A stretch of 32,441 nt of DNA from Saccharicrinis sp. UBA6048. GTDB taxonomy: Bacteria; Bacteroidota; Bacteroidia; Bacteroidales; Marinilabiliaceae. Location of the stretch: assembly GCA_002429115.1 (NCBI GenBank), contig DIYS01000269.1:1-32441 (forward strand), in the 5' to 3' direction. A program made the translations under genes and the position numbers. Numbering within the stretch: position 1 is the first letter of the stretch; the number at the start of each line of letters is the position of its first letter. The notes under the pieces were generated by a model. It was not told the origin of the DNA. It saw only the letters and a list, made by a program, of their open reading frames with translations, and searched no databases. Positions 14,755 to 23,181 of this stretch are shown piece after piece.

Positions 14755-16008
14755 ATGGAGCAAATTGTTTTTATACTAATTCTCTTACTGACACTTGGCA
14801 TCTTTAGTCGGTCGCTTTTAATTCTTAAAGCCAAATTTGATATGACCCAGTCTTTTGCCTTTGATGGGCAAATCCTGAATCGTATTAAACTAACTGCAAA
14901 GGTTGCCTTGGGACAAACTAAAATATTGCGCAAGCCATTTATTGGTCTGATGCATGCTTTGGTGTTCTGGGGTTTTATGGTCATTACCATCGGAAGTGTC
15001 GAAATGGTTATTGATGGTATTTTCGGATGGCACCGAAGTTTTGGATCGTGGGGTAAAGTATATGATATAATCTCGGCCAGTGGCGATGTCTTTGCCTACA
15101 TCGTTTTATCTGGTATACTAATTTTTCTGGTCCGACGATTGACCATGCATATTGCCCGTTTTGCAGGTAAAGAAATTACCAAGAACAATAAGGTAGATGC
15201 CAATATTGCTTTATCGTTTATTTTATTACTGATGGTATCGTTAATCGGGCTTAATGTTTATGAAGTTGTTTTGTATCAGGAGGAAGCCATTGGTTTTTAC
15301 CCTGTTTCAACATCATTGGCAGACATGATAAACTCAGCTCATCCAATAGTGATGTATAAAATCTTTTGGTGGATGCATATTTTATTGATCTTTTTCTTTG
15401 CCAATTATCTGCCATATTCGAAACATTTTCATGTATTTATGTCGCTGCCCAATGTATTCTTCAGTAAGCTGACACCCTTAACATTCTTTCCTGCTTTAGA
15501 TGCGGTAACGCAGGAAGTAAAAATAATGATGAGCGATAATCCTTATGCGGCAGACAATCAGAATGAAATAAGTCGATTTGGCGTCAAAGATGTAGATGAT
15601 GTTACCTGGAAAAACTATATGGATGCTTTAACCTGCACACAGTGTGGACGATGTACAGAAGTTTGTCCGGCCAGTATAACAGGTAAGCAATTATCTCCAC
15701 GTAAAATATTTGTTGACCTCCGTCGCAGAATGGACGAAAAGCACAAGCTTAAGACCGATGACAATGCTTTGGTAGGTAGTTATATCACACATGAAGAGCT
15801 ATGGGCATGTACCACGTGTAATGCCTGTGCCCAGGAATGCCCTTTGAATATAAGCCATCCAAATCTGATATTGGATATGCGACGCTATCTAGTGCTGGAA
15901 GAAGGACAGGCGCCGGAAGAGTTGAATGCCATGTTTGCCAACATTGAAAATAATGGTGCGCCCTGGAAATATTCGTCAGAAGACCGATTAAAATGGACCG
16001 AGGCCTGA
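14755..16008 (+). CDS. Membrane cytochrome-b/ferredoxin subunit of an EMO-like ETF:menaquinone oxidoreductase
   Basis: This 417-residue protein has about five transmembrane segments in its first 230 residues (near 3-24, 64-86, 108-127, 150-172 and 198-219), resembling the nitrate-reductase gamma-type cytochrome b. Candidate haem-ligand histidines near membrane segments are His67, His208 and His224/226. The cytoplasmic C-terminal part has two 4Fe-4S motifs: Cys294, 297, 300, 304 (CTQCGRCTEVCP) and Cys352, 355, 358, 362 (CTTCNACAQECP). Known EMO proteins fuse this layout to two CCG domains; here those are a separate downstream gene. Position after etfBA supports electron transfer from EtfAB to menaquinone. 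An HdrDE-like or lactate-oxidation role is the alternative. Confidence 0.88.
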   Translation: MEQIVFILILLLTLGIFSRSLLILKAKFDMTQSFAFDGQILNRIKLTAKVALGQTKILRKPFIGLMHALVFWGFMVITIGSVEMVIDGIFGWHRSFGSWGKVYDIISASGDVFAYIVLSGILIFLVRRLTMHIARFAGKEITKNNKVDANIALSFILLLMVSLIGLNVYEVVLYQEEAIGFYPVSTSLADMINSAHPIVMYKIFWWMHILLIFFFANYLPYSKHFHVFMSLPNVFFSKLTPLTFFPALDAVTQEVKIMMSDNPYAADNQNEISRFGVKDVDDVTWKNYMDALTCTQCGRCTEVCPASITGKQLSPRKIFVDLRRRMDEKHKLKTDDNALVGSYITHEELWACTTCNACAQECPLNISHPNLILDMRRYLVLEEGQAPEELNAMFANIENNGAPWKYSSEDRLKWTEA

Positions 16009-16028
16009 TTATTTAATTGAAGACAACT

Positions 16029-16817
16029 ATGATAAAAATAAATGTACCCGTAATGGCGGAGATGAAAGCGAAAGGCGAAAATCCAGACTATTTATTCTGG
16101 GTAGGATGTGCCGGAGCTTTTGATAAACGCTATCAGAAAGTGACACGTGCTTTTGCAACAATATTGAATGCCGCCAATGTCAGCTATGCCGTATTAGGAA
16201 CGGAAGAAACCTGTACAGGAGATCCGGCTAAACGGGCCGGAAACGAAATGCTTTTTCAAATGCAGGCCATGCAGGTGATAGAAATGTTGAATAGTTATGA
16301 AGTCAAGAAAGTCATTTGCACATGCCCTCATTGTTTCAATATTATAAAGAATGAATATCCTGAATTGGGTGGCAAGTATGAAGTCATACACTATTCTGAA
16401 TTTCTTCACCAGCTATTGGAAGATGGGGTTATAAAGGTGAAACAAGGTGCATTTGAAAACAAGCGAATCACCTATCATGATCCTTGTTATTTAGGTCGAG
16501 GTAATGGCATCTACGAAGCACCCCGCAAAGTTATAAAAGCATTTAATGTTGATTATACCGAGTTGAAGAGAGCCAAAAGTTTCGCCTTATGTTGTGGGGC
16601 TGGTGGAGCGCAGATGTTTAAAGAAGCAGAGAAAGGAGATAAGGAGGTTTTTGAGGAGCGGACAGGCGATGTGCTTGAAAGTGGAGCTGATATTGTAGCT
16701 ACTGCTTGCCCATTTTGTATGACCATGTTAAGCGACGGTATAAAATATGCCAATAAAGAGGAGAAAGTAATCAATATGGATCTGGCAGAACTGATTGAAC
16801 AACATTTGGAAACTTAA
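16029..16817 (+). CDS. CCG-domain iron-sulfur subunit of the EMO-like complex
   Basis: This soluble 262-residue protein has two cysteine-rich domains like HdrB/HdrD and GlpC. The second is complete: Cys153 (DPCYLGRGN), Cys188-Cys189-Gly (LCCGAGG) and Cys227-x2-Cys230 (ACPFCMTM). The first has Cys27, Cys62 in ETCTGDPAKRAGNEMLFQ, and CTCPHC (97-102); the CTGDP form in place of CCG is, as I recall, normal in this subgroup. Such domains bind 4Fe-4S or noncubane clusters. ATG at 16029 is preferred over an in-frame TTG at 16017. It lies 20 bases after the membrane subunit and four bases before icmF. It presumably docks on the cytoplasmic side and receives electrons from EtfAB. Confidence 0.88.
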   Translation: MIKINVPVMAEMKAKGENPDYLFWVGCAGAFDKRYQKVTRAFATILNAANVSYAVLGTEETCTGDPAKRAGNEMLFQMQAMQVIEMLNSYEVKKVICTCPHCFNIIKNEYPELGGKYEVIHYSEFLHQLLEDGVIKVKQGAFENKRITYHDPCYLGRGNGIYEAPRKVIKAFNVDYTELKRAKSFALCCGAGGAQMFKEAEKGDKEVFEERTGDVLESGADIVATACPFCMTMLSDGIKYANKEEKVINMDLAELIEQHLET

Positions 16818-16821
16818 TTTT

Positions 16822-19800
16822 ATGAAGCAGTCAATTTACAAACCGAAGAATATAATTCGTATAGTAACGGCAACATCATTGTTTGATGGTCATGATGCGT
16901 CCATCAACATTATGAGGCGCATTATGCAGGCTTCAGGTGTTGAGGTGATTCATTTGGGACATAACCGTTCGGTAAGTGAAATTGTAGATTGTGCTATTCA
17001 GGAAGATGTACAAGCCATTGCGGTCACTTCGTACCAGGGAGGACATATTGAGTTTTACAAGTATATGTATGACATGCTTAAAGAGAGAGGATGTGGGCAT
17101 ATCAAAATATTTGGTGGTGGCGGAGGAGTTATATTACCACAAGAAATTGAAGAGTTGCACCAATATGGAATAGCGGGCATTTTTTCACCGGATGATGGTC
17201 GTCGATTAGGTTTACAAGGAATGATCAACGAAGTGTTGAAAAAAGCTGACTTTAAGTTGCCCGATATTAATATAGATCATTCGCAACTCAGTTTTAAACA
17301 TGTTCATCAATTGGCCAGATGCCTGACTGCATTGGAAAATGACTGGGCTTTTAAATATGAACTACAATCATTAATCAATTACAATAAATCGAAGAATCAT
17401 TCACCCGTAATAGGAATCACAGGAACTGGAGGAGCGGGTAAATCTTCCTTAATTGATGAGTTGATTCGTCGTATGCTTGATGATAATCATGAGCTGAAAA
17501 TAGCTGTTATCTCCATAGACCCTAGTAAGCGAAGAACCGGAGGCGCCTTGCTTGGTGATCGTATTCGGATGAATAGTATCCACCATCCAACAGTGTTTGT
17601 GCGTTCTATGGCAACGCGTGAAGTAGGTAGTTCCATATCTTCCCACTTAAAAGATTGTGTTGATCTGTTTAAAGTAGCTGGTGCTGATTTAATCATCCTG
17701 GAAACATCAGGTATAGGACAGGGAGATTCACAAATCATCGATTATTCAGATGTGTCGCTTTATGTGATGACGCCTGAATTTGGAGCTCCGTCGCAATTAG
17801 AGAAAATTGATATGCTCGATTTTGCTGATTTTGTAGTGATTAATAAGTCCGATAAAAGAGGTGCCGAAGATGCGCTTCGAGATGTTCGAAAGCAAGTGCA
17901 ACGGAATCGCAACCTATGGGAGCAGTCGCCTGATCAGATGCCGGTATTTCTCACCAATGCCTCACATTGTTTTAATGAAGGCGTTAACAAGTTTTACAAA
18001 CAGTTCAAAGAATACTTGACAGAAAACCATAAATTTAGAAAGGGTGCAAACGATCAGGAGCTAAAAGTAGGCAAAGTTCAAACGGTAATTCCACCCAACC
18101 GGATCAGATACCTGGCAGAAATCAGTCAAACTGTTAGGGATTATAATCAAAAGGCAGAGCAACAGGCTGCAATTGCCGGTCAAATGGATGCACTAAACAA
18201 ATCGATAGAGCTATTAGACCAAAAAAATAAATCAATCGTCGATTTGCAGGAAGAGCTAAAAGCCTTGTCGAAAGAATTAAGTGAAGAGAATCAACAGTTG
18301 ATTGAGCGGTGGGATGAAAAGGTTAAGGCTTACAAGAGTGAAGAGTTCACTTTTAAGGTACGTGACAAAGACTTAAAAGTAAAAACACGAAGTACATCAT
18401 TATCACAATTGGCGATACCTAAAATAGCCGTGCCGAAATATAAAAACTGGGAGGATATTCTTAAGTGGCAACTCAAGGAGAATTTCCCGGGTTACTTTCC
18501 ATATGCAGGAGGCGTATTTCCATTCAGACGTGAATATGAAGATCCTACCCGTATGTTTGCTGGGGAAGGTAGTCCTGAGCGAACCAATAAACGCTTCCAC
18601 TATCTGGCAGCGGGACAAAAAGCGAAGCGACTCTCAACAGCTTTTGATTCGGTAACCTTGTATGGTGAAAATCCTGATTTGCGCCCCGATATATATGGCA
18701 AAGTGGGTAATTCAGGGGTGTCAATCGCTACATTGGACGATGTGAAGAAACTCTATTCGGGCTTTGATTTATGCAATCCGTTGACATCAGTGAGTATGAC
18801 GATCAATGGTCCGGCTCCTGTGTTGATGGCATTTTTCCTGAATGCTGCCATAGATCAGCAGTGTGAGAAGTTTATGGCGAATAATAAGTTGGAAAGCAAA
18901 TCGGCTAACGCACTTTATCAGGATGATTTACCTGAAGGTCATAATGGTTTAGGATTATCCTTACTCGGAAAGACCGGCGATACTCTGCTTGATGCCGATC
19001 AATATGAGCAAATTAAATTACAGGCACTCAATGTGGTTAGGGGCACGGTACAGGCTGATATCCTAAAAGAAGACCAGGCGCAAAATACCTGTATTTTTTC
19101 CGTTGACTTCTCCCTTAAATTGATGGGGGATATTCAGGCGTATTTCATCAAAAACAAAATACGAAACTTTTACTCTGTGTCAATTTCAGGCTACCATATT
19201 GCTGAAGCAGGAGCCAATCCGGTGACCCAATTGGCGTTTACTCTGGCCAATGGTTTTACTTATGTAGAGTATTATTTGTCGAGAGGCATGCATATAGATG
19301 ATTTTGCACCTAGTTTGTCTTTCTTCTTTTCCAATGGGATTGATCCTGAATTTTCAGTGATTGGACGTGTTGCCAGGCTGATTTGGGCCAAAGCAATTAA
19401 GTATAAGTATGGAGGCAATGAAAAATCGCAGAAGTTGAAATACCACATTCAAACATCAGGGCGATCATTGCATGCTCAGGAAATAGAGTTTAACGATATT
19501 CGCACCACCTTGCAGGCTTTGTATGCCATATACGACAATTGTAATTCGCTGCACACCAATGCTTACGATGAGGCGATTACAACACCAACAGAAGAGTCGG
19601 TACGCAGGGCGATGGCTATTCAGTTGATTATTAATCATGAACTCGGGTTGAATAAAAATCAGAATTCACTGCAAGGCTCATTTATAATTGAGGAATTAAC
19701 CGACCTGGTTGAAGAAGCAGTGCTGCTCGAATTTGAGCGCATTAATGAACGTGGAGGCGTATTGGGTGCGATGGAAACCAATTACCAAAGAAGCAAAATA

Positions 19801-20139
19801 CAGGAGGAATCTTTGCATTATGAGCGAGTGAAAAACTCAGGTGATTTACCAATAATGGGAGTTAATACTTTCTTATCAAATACAGGATCGCCGACGATTT
19901 TACCGAAAGAGGTCATCAGGAGTACCGATAAAGAAAAGGAAAATCAAATCCACTCATTAGAACAATTTCAGGAGCGGAATGCAGAGGAGGCCTACGAAAA
20001 ACTACAGCGGCTAAAAGACATTGCACTCTCCAATGATAATGTATTCGAAGAGCTGATGGAAACGGTTAAGTACTGTTCCATTGGTCAGATTACGCAAGCT
20101 TTGTATGAAGTGGGTGGTCAATACCGAAGAAATATGTAA
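16822..20139 (+). CDS. icmF: Fused isobutyryl-CoA mutase with G-protein chaperone
   Basis: IcmF (1105 residues) interconverts isobutyryl-CoA and n-butyryl-CoA using adenosylcobalamin. Domains in order: B12-binding domain (about 10-140) with cobalt-ligand His24 in DGHDAS and a glycine-rich run near 98-103; MeaB-like GTPase (about 195-400) with P-loop GTGGAGKS (201-208), SIDPSKRRTGGALLGDR and NKSD (341-344); a helical linker (about 430-510); and the mutase TIM barrel (about 540-1105). The substrate region shows phenylalanine in GVFPFRRE (566/568), where methylmalonyl-CoA mutase has Tyr, and Gln754 in AQNTCIFS, where that enzyme has Arg. This pair is the reported mark of isobutyryl-CoA specificity. 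A TTG at 16795 is rejected as start because it overlaps the previous gene; ATG at 16822 is used. Last gene of the operon. Confidence 0.95.
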   Translation: MKQSIYKPKNIIRIVTATSLFDGHDASINIMRRIMQASGVEVIHLGHNRSVSEIVDCAIQEDVQAIAVTSYQGGHIEFYKYMYDMLKERGCGHIKIFGGGGGVILPQEIEELHQYGIAGIFSPDDGRRLGLQGMINEVLKKADFKLPDINIDHSQLSFKHVHQLARCLTALENDWAFKYELQSLINYNKSKNHSPVIGITGTGGAGKSSLIDELIRRMLDDNHELKIAVISIDPSKRRTGGALLGDRIRMNSIHHPTVFVRSMATREVGSSISSHLKDCVDLFKVAGADLIILETSGIGQGDSQIIDYSDVSLYVMTPEFGAPSQLEKIDMLDFADFVVINKSDKRGAEDALRDVRKQVQRNRNLWEQSPDQMPVFLTNASHCFNEGVNKFYKQFKEYLTENHKFRKGANDQELKVGKVQTVIPPNRIRYLAEISQTVRDYNQKAEQQAAIAGQMDALNKSIELLDQKNKSIVDLQEELKALSKELSEENQQLIERWDEKVKAYKSEEFTFKVRDKDLKVKTRSTSLSQLAIPKIAVPKYKNWEDILKWQLKENFPGYFPYAGGVFPFRREYEDPTRMFAGEGSPERTNKRFHYLAAGQKAKRLSTAFDSVTLYGENPDLRPDIYGKVGNSGVSIATLDDVKKLYSGFDLCNPLTSVSMTINGPAPVLMAFFLNAAIDQQCEKFMANNKLESKSANALYQDDLPEGHNGLGLSLLGKTGDTLLDADQYEQIKLQALNVVRGTVQADILKEDQAQNTCIFSVDFSLKLMGDIQAYFIKNKIRNFYSVSISGYHIAEAGANPVTQLAFTLANGFTYVEYYLSRGMHIDDFAPSLSFFFSNGIDPEFSVIGRVARLIWAKAIKYKYGGNEKSQKLKYHIQTSGRSLHAQEIEFNDIRTTLQALYAIYDNCNSLHTNAYDEAITTPTEESVRRAMAIQLIINHELGLNKNQNSLQGSFIIEELTDLVEEAVLLEFERINERGGVLGAMETNYQRSKIQEESLHYERVKNSGDLPIMGVNTFLSNTGSPTILPKEVIRSTDKEKENQIHSLEQFQERNAEEAYEKLQRLKDIALSNDNVFEELMETVKYCSIGQITQALYEVGGQYRRNM

Positions 20140-20160
20140 AAATGCAGTTGGCAAGGTAAT

Positions 20161-20187
20161 TGATATAAACGTTTCTGATATAGAAAC
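20161..20187 (+). repeat. Small repeat between icmF and the PCMD gene
   Basis: TGATATAAAC (20161-20170) is repeated as TGATATAGAAAC (20176-20187), and GTTTC (20171-20175) can pair with GAAAC (20183-20187) around TGATATA. No T-run follows, so it is not a clear terminator. It may belong to the leader of the following gene. Confidence 0.3.
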
Positions 20188-20201
20188 TGTAGTTATCGTT
20201 A

Positions 20202-21194
20202 ATGACATACTTTATGCCTAAAAAGATTACTGTATTACTTTCCATTTTATCGTTTATAGCTGTTCATGTTGGTATGGCACAGCCATCAACTGGTTCCGAT
20301 TCAGAAAATCAACAGATACCATACAGTGATCTTAATTCGTGGTGGTCGCGCTCTGTTAAAGAATCGCGATTAATTGGTGGGAATGAAATTATTTATTTTG
20401 AACCGGGCCCATCAAGCAATGAATATCAAAAAATAGAGGGTACAATCAATGATCTTACTCCATGGGCAAGTTCAAATGTTCGGGCAGAAGTGGGAGTTGC
20501 AGCAGCCAATCAGTCGGTATATCGTGAAGAAAGGAATGGTGGTTATTGTGCGCGCTTGGAGACCAATCTTAAAAAAGTGGTTGTTTTAGGCATTGTTAAT
20601 GTGAAAGCGATCGCTTCAGGCAGTATTTTTCTTGGGGAAATGGAAGATCCGATTACTGATCCTAAAAATCCACGGCAAAATACGATGATGGGAATACCTT
20701 TTGACAATGCACCGAAGGCCTTGACATTTGATTATAAACTCCACATTGGACAAAAGCGACAGAAGGCAACAGGAGGTTTACGTGTACACAATGTGGATGG
20801 TGCTGACAAAGCTGAAGTATATATGTTGCTGCAAAACAGATCGGAAGATCAAAACAGAAACTTAAAAGTTACGCGCGTGGGAACCGCCTGGCAACGCTTT
20901 GGTAATTCTACAGATGAATGGCAAAATGGATATAGTATTCTCGTTAAGTATGGAGATGCATCATCATCTGAAGGATTTGAACCGTATATGAACCTGATAT
21001 CCCCTGATGATCCATACTATGCTTATAACAGTGCTGGTGAAAAAGTGGCGTATCATGAGGAAGGTTGGTCAGATGACACATCCTCCATAACACATGTTAT
21101 TCTGGTTTTCTCCGCCAGTTATCAGGGCAGTGAGTTTATTGGTTCAGCTGATAGTCGTTTTTGGATAGATAATATTCAGCTTCTTTATGATTGA
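20202..21194 (+). CDS. Secreted PCMD-domain protein
   Basis: The 330-residue protein starts with a signal peptide (MPKKITVLLSILSFIAVHVGMAQ after a possible second ATG at 20214), so it is exported. From about residue 90 to the end it matches the putative carbohydrate metabolism (PCMD) domain: CARLETN, ASGSIFLGEM, GIPFDNAPKALTFDYKL, and the terminal FIGSADSRFWIDNIQLLYD. The same words in the same order occur in the lipoprotein at 23182-24762 (GARLETI, AAGNIFIGDF, GRPFTGRPKQL, FFVGGVGSLLTVDEFELSY). PCMD is a beta-sandwich found on Bacteroidota surface proteins; binding or processing of glycans is presumed, not shown. No Ig-like repeats or lipobox are present here. It lies upstream of the sulfotransferase, 79 bases away. 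Confidence 0.83.
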   Translation: MTYFMPKKITVLLSILSFIAVHVGMAQPSTGSDSENQQIPYSDLNSWWSRSVKESRLIGGNEIIYFEPGPSSNEYQKIEGTINDLTPWASSNVRAEVGVAAANQSVYREERNGGYCARLETNLKKVVVLGIVNVKAIASGSIFLGEMEDPITDPKNPRQNTMMGIPFDNAPKALTFDYKLHIGQKRQKATGGLRVHNVDGADKAEVYMLLQNRSEDQNRNLKVTRVGTAWQRFGNSTDEWQNGYSILVKYGDASSSEGFEPYMNLISPDDPYYAYNSAGEKVAYHEEGWSDDTSSITHVILVFSASYQGSEFIGSADSRFWIDNIQLLYD

Positions 21195-21273
21195 TTAACA
21201 TTTGTCTGAATATCAAGCAAAAGCATTGGTATGCAATTTGCCTTACTATGATCAAACATAAAAGGAAAAATCA

Positions 21274-22383
21274 ATGCTTAAACTGGATTTTAATAAGTTA
21301 CCTGTTACACCACTCTTCGGCAGCAGGTACAACAATTTCAAAACTATTTGTGAAAATAGAGAGGTAGACAAAGGGTATAAACTCAAATACCTATTGAGTA
21401 AGTCTATCTCTGCGCTTTTAAGTGTCACGCAGCCACTTGAAAATAAAGTATATAATCAAAAAGTCAGCTCATTAAATATGACTGATGATCCTGTATTTAT
21501 ATTAGGACATTGGCGTAGTGGCACCACGTATCTTCATAATGTGCTATCGAAGGATAAGCAGTTTGGCTACAATACCACTTATCAAACCATTTTTACCAAT
21601 TCGATGGTATGGGGGCAGCCTTTTTTTAAGAGTATTATGCGTCAGATAATGCCCGATAAACGCCCCACTGATAACCTTGAGCTTGTGCCGGATCAGCCGC
21701 AGGAAGAGGAGTTTGCATTTAGTAATGTGATGCCGGTCAGTTTCTATAATTTCTGGTTCTTTCCAAAACAAACCATGGAGTATTGCGATAAGTACCTTTT
21801 GTTTAATGGAATTACTCCAGAGGAAAAAGCTTTGTTTGAGAAAGAGTTTGTACGCCTCATTAAAACATCGCTATATAACACCGGAGGAAAGCGATTTTTG
21901 TCAAAGAACCCGCCACATACAGCCCGGGTAAAGTACTTATTGGAAATTTTTCCGAATGCGAAATTCATTTACCTGGTGCGCAATCCTTACACGGTTTTTG
22001 AATCGACCAGAGATTACTTCAGTAATGTCATTAAACCATTGATGCTGCAGGAATTTACCGATGATGAGTTAGAACAAAATATACTCAAGATTTATCAGTT
22101 GATGGCTGAGTCCTATGAACATGACAAACAATTGATTCCTGAAGGAAACTTATACGAATTGAGATTTGAAGATTTTGAACAGAACGCTTATAACTTGACA
22201 TATGATATTTATAGCAGGCTTCGCCTTGGTGGCTTTGACGAGGCATCAGCGGAAATTAAAAAGTACATCGATCAGAAAAAAGGACATAAGAAAAATAAAT
22301 ATGCCTACGCAGAAGATACCATCCAAAAAGTCAACAGACACTGGAAGTTTGCTTTGGAGAAGTGGGAATATGATGTCTTATAA
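21274..22383 (+). CDS. Sulfotransferase family protein (PAPS-dependent)
   Basis: This 369-residue enzyme probably moves a sulfuryl group from PAPS to an acceptor hydroxyl. The 5'-phosphosulfate loop is FILGHWRSGTTYLHN (75-89; RSGTT 81-85), and the 3'-phosphate-binding part is the FLSKNPPHTARVKYLLEIFPNAK segment continuing into FIYLVRNPYTVFEST (231-245), both in the expected places for bacterial Sulfotransfer_3-type enzymes. No signal peptide is seen, so it should work in the cytoplasm, on a lipid, glycan precursor or small molecule. The acceptor cannot be read from the sequence. An APS kinase gene follows after 44 bases, giving a local PAPS supply. A small interrupted hairpin (21217-21241) lies in its leader. 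Confidence 0.88.
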   Translation: MLKLDFNKLPVTPLFGSRYNNFKTICENREVDKGYKLKYLLSKSISALLSVTQPLENKVYNQKVSSLNMTDDPVFILGHWRSGTTYLHNVLSKDKQFGYNTTYQTIFTNSMVWGQPFFKSIMRQIMPDKRPTDNLELVPDQPQEEEFAFSNVMPVSFYNFWFFPKQTMEYCDKYLLFNGITPEEKALFEKEFVRLIKTSLYNTGGKRFLSKNPPHTARVKYLLEIFPNAKFIYLVRNPYTVFESTRDYFSNVIKPLMLQEFTDDELEQNILKIYQLMAESYEHDKQLIPEGNLYELRFEDFEQNAYNLTYDIYSRLRLGGFDEASAEIKKYIDQKKGHKKNKYAYAEDTIQKVNRHWKFALEKWEYDVL

Positions 22384-22427
22384 ATAAGTCTGGAGAGCTC
22401 AATTATTAACATTTAAAACCGTGTATT

Positions 22428-23048
22428 ATGAACAAGCATATAACATTTCACAATCATAAAGTAACAAAGGAAGATCGTAACAAACTGAACAAGCATAAAA
22501 GTCTGGTTATTTGGATGACAGGACTTAGTGGCTCCGGAAAATCCACGTTGGCTGGTGATGTGGAGCAAGCATTGTGGGATAAAGGTATACGAACCTATAT
22601 TCTGGATGGCGACAATATACGGTCTGGTCTTAATAACGATTTGGATTTTAGCGATGAAGGACGGCAGGAAAATATACGACGTATTGGCGAGGTGGCTGCC
22701 TTAATGAGCGATGCCGGTATGGTGGTCATTTCAGCCTTTATTTCGCCTTTTGCATCTGACAGGAAAAAGGCAAAAGATATAATTGGTGAGGATCATTTTG
22801 TTGAGGTATTTGTAAACACACCAATTGAAGTATGTGAACAACGTGATCCTAAAGGTTTGTATAAAAAAGCACGTGCAGGTGTTATTCCTAATTTTACGGG
22901 TATCAGCTCTGCGTTTGAAGCTCCAGAGAATCCAGATGTTGAAGTCAGAAACCATTTAAATAGTCGACTATCATCTTGTCAGCAAGTCGTGAATTATATT
23001 GAAAGCCGGATTTTAGAGAGTGATAATTATCTGATACAACATGGATAG
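22428..23048 (+). CDS. cysC: Adenylylsulfate (APS) kinase
   Basis: CysC (206 residues) phosphorylates APS to PAPS. The P-loop is GLSGSGKST (32-40), followed by YILDGDNIRSGLNNDLDFSDEGRQENIRR (adenylylsulfate-binding region), SAFISPF (102-108, with the serine phosphorylated in the E. coli enzyme) and KGLYKKARAG (lid). It is a single-domain kinase, not a CysNC fusion. No ATP sulfurylase (cysD/cysN or sat) and no PAPS reductase is in the window, so its placement after the sulfotransferase points to sulfation, not assimilation. A weak stem (AGCGT-TAG-ACGCT) follows the stop codon. Confidence 0.96.
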   Translation: MNKHITFHNHKVTKEDRNKLNKHKSLVIWMTGLSGSGKSTLAGDVEQALWDKGIRTYILDGDNIRSGLNNDLDFSDEGRQENIRRIGEVAALMSDAGMVVISAFISPFASDRKKAKDIIGEDHFVEVFVNTPIEVCEQRDPKGLYKKARAGVIPNFTGISSAFEAPENPDVEVRNHLNSRLSSCQQVVNYIESRILESDNYLIQHG

Positions 23049-23086
23049 CGTTAGACGCTTAGAGAAAATTTTTAACCAATATAGCT

Positions 23087-23181
23087 AGGAGCGACACAGG
23101 CTATGCTGTTCAAATTGCTGTAACCTTTGTCCTGCTTGCGGTTTTAGTCTTGATACTTGATACTCATGTCTCAATACTAAT
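23087..23181. repeat. Composite element: palindromic block plus five-unit heptamer array
   Basis: AGGAG (23087-23091), ACACAG (23094-23099) and TGCTGT (23104-23109) are followed at 23147-23181 by five contiguous heptamers: GTCTTGA, TACTTGA, TACTCAT, GTCTCAA and TACTAAT (35 bases). The array ends at the base directly before the stop codon of the minus-strand PCMD lipoprotein gene (23182-23184). The spacer of 133 bases between two convergent genes contains little else and no strong terminator. Confidence 0.6.

Noticed and set aside
16822..20139. Methylmalonyl-CoA mutase reading
   Set aside because: The fused domain order and the Phe/Gln pair in the active site fit isobutyryl-CoA mutase.
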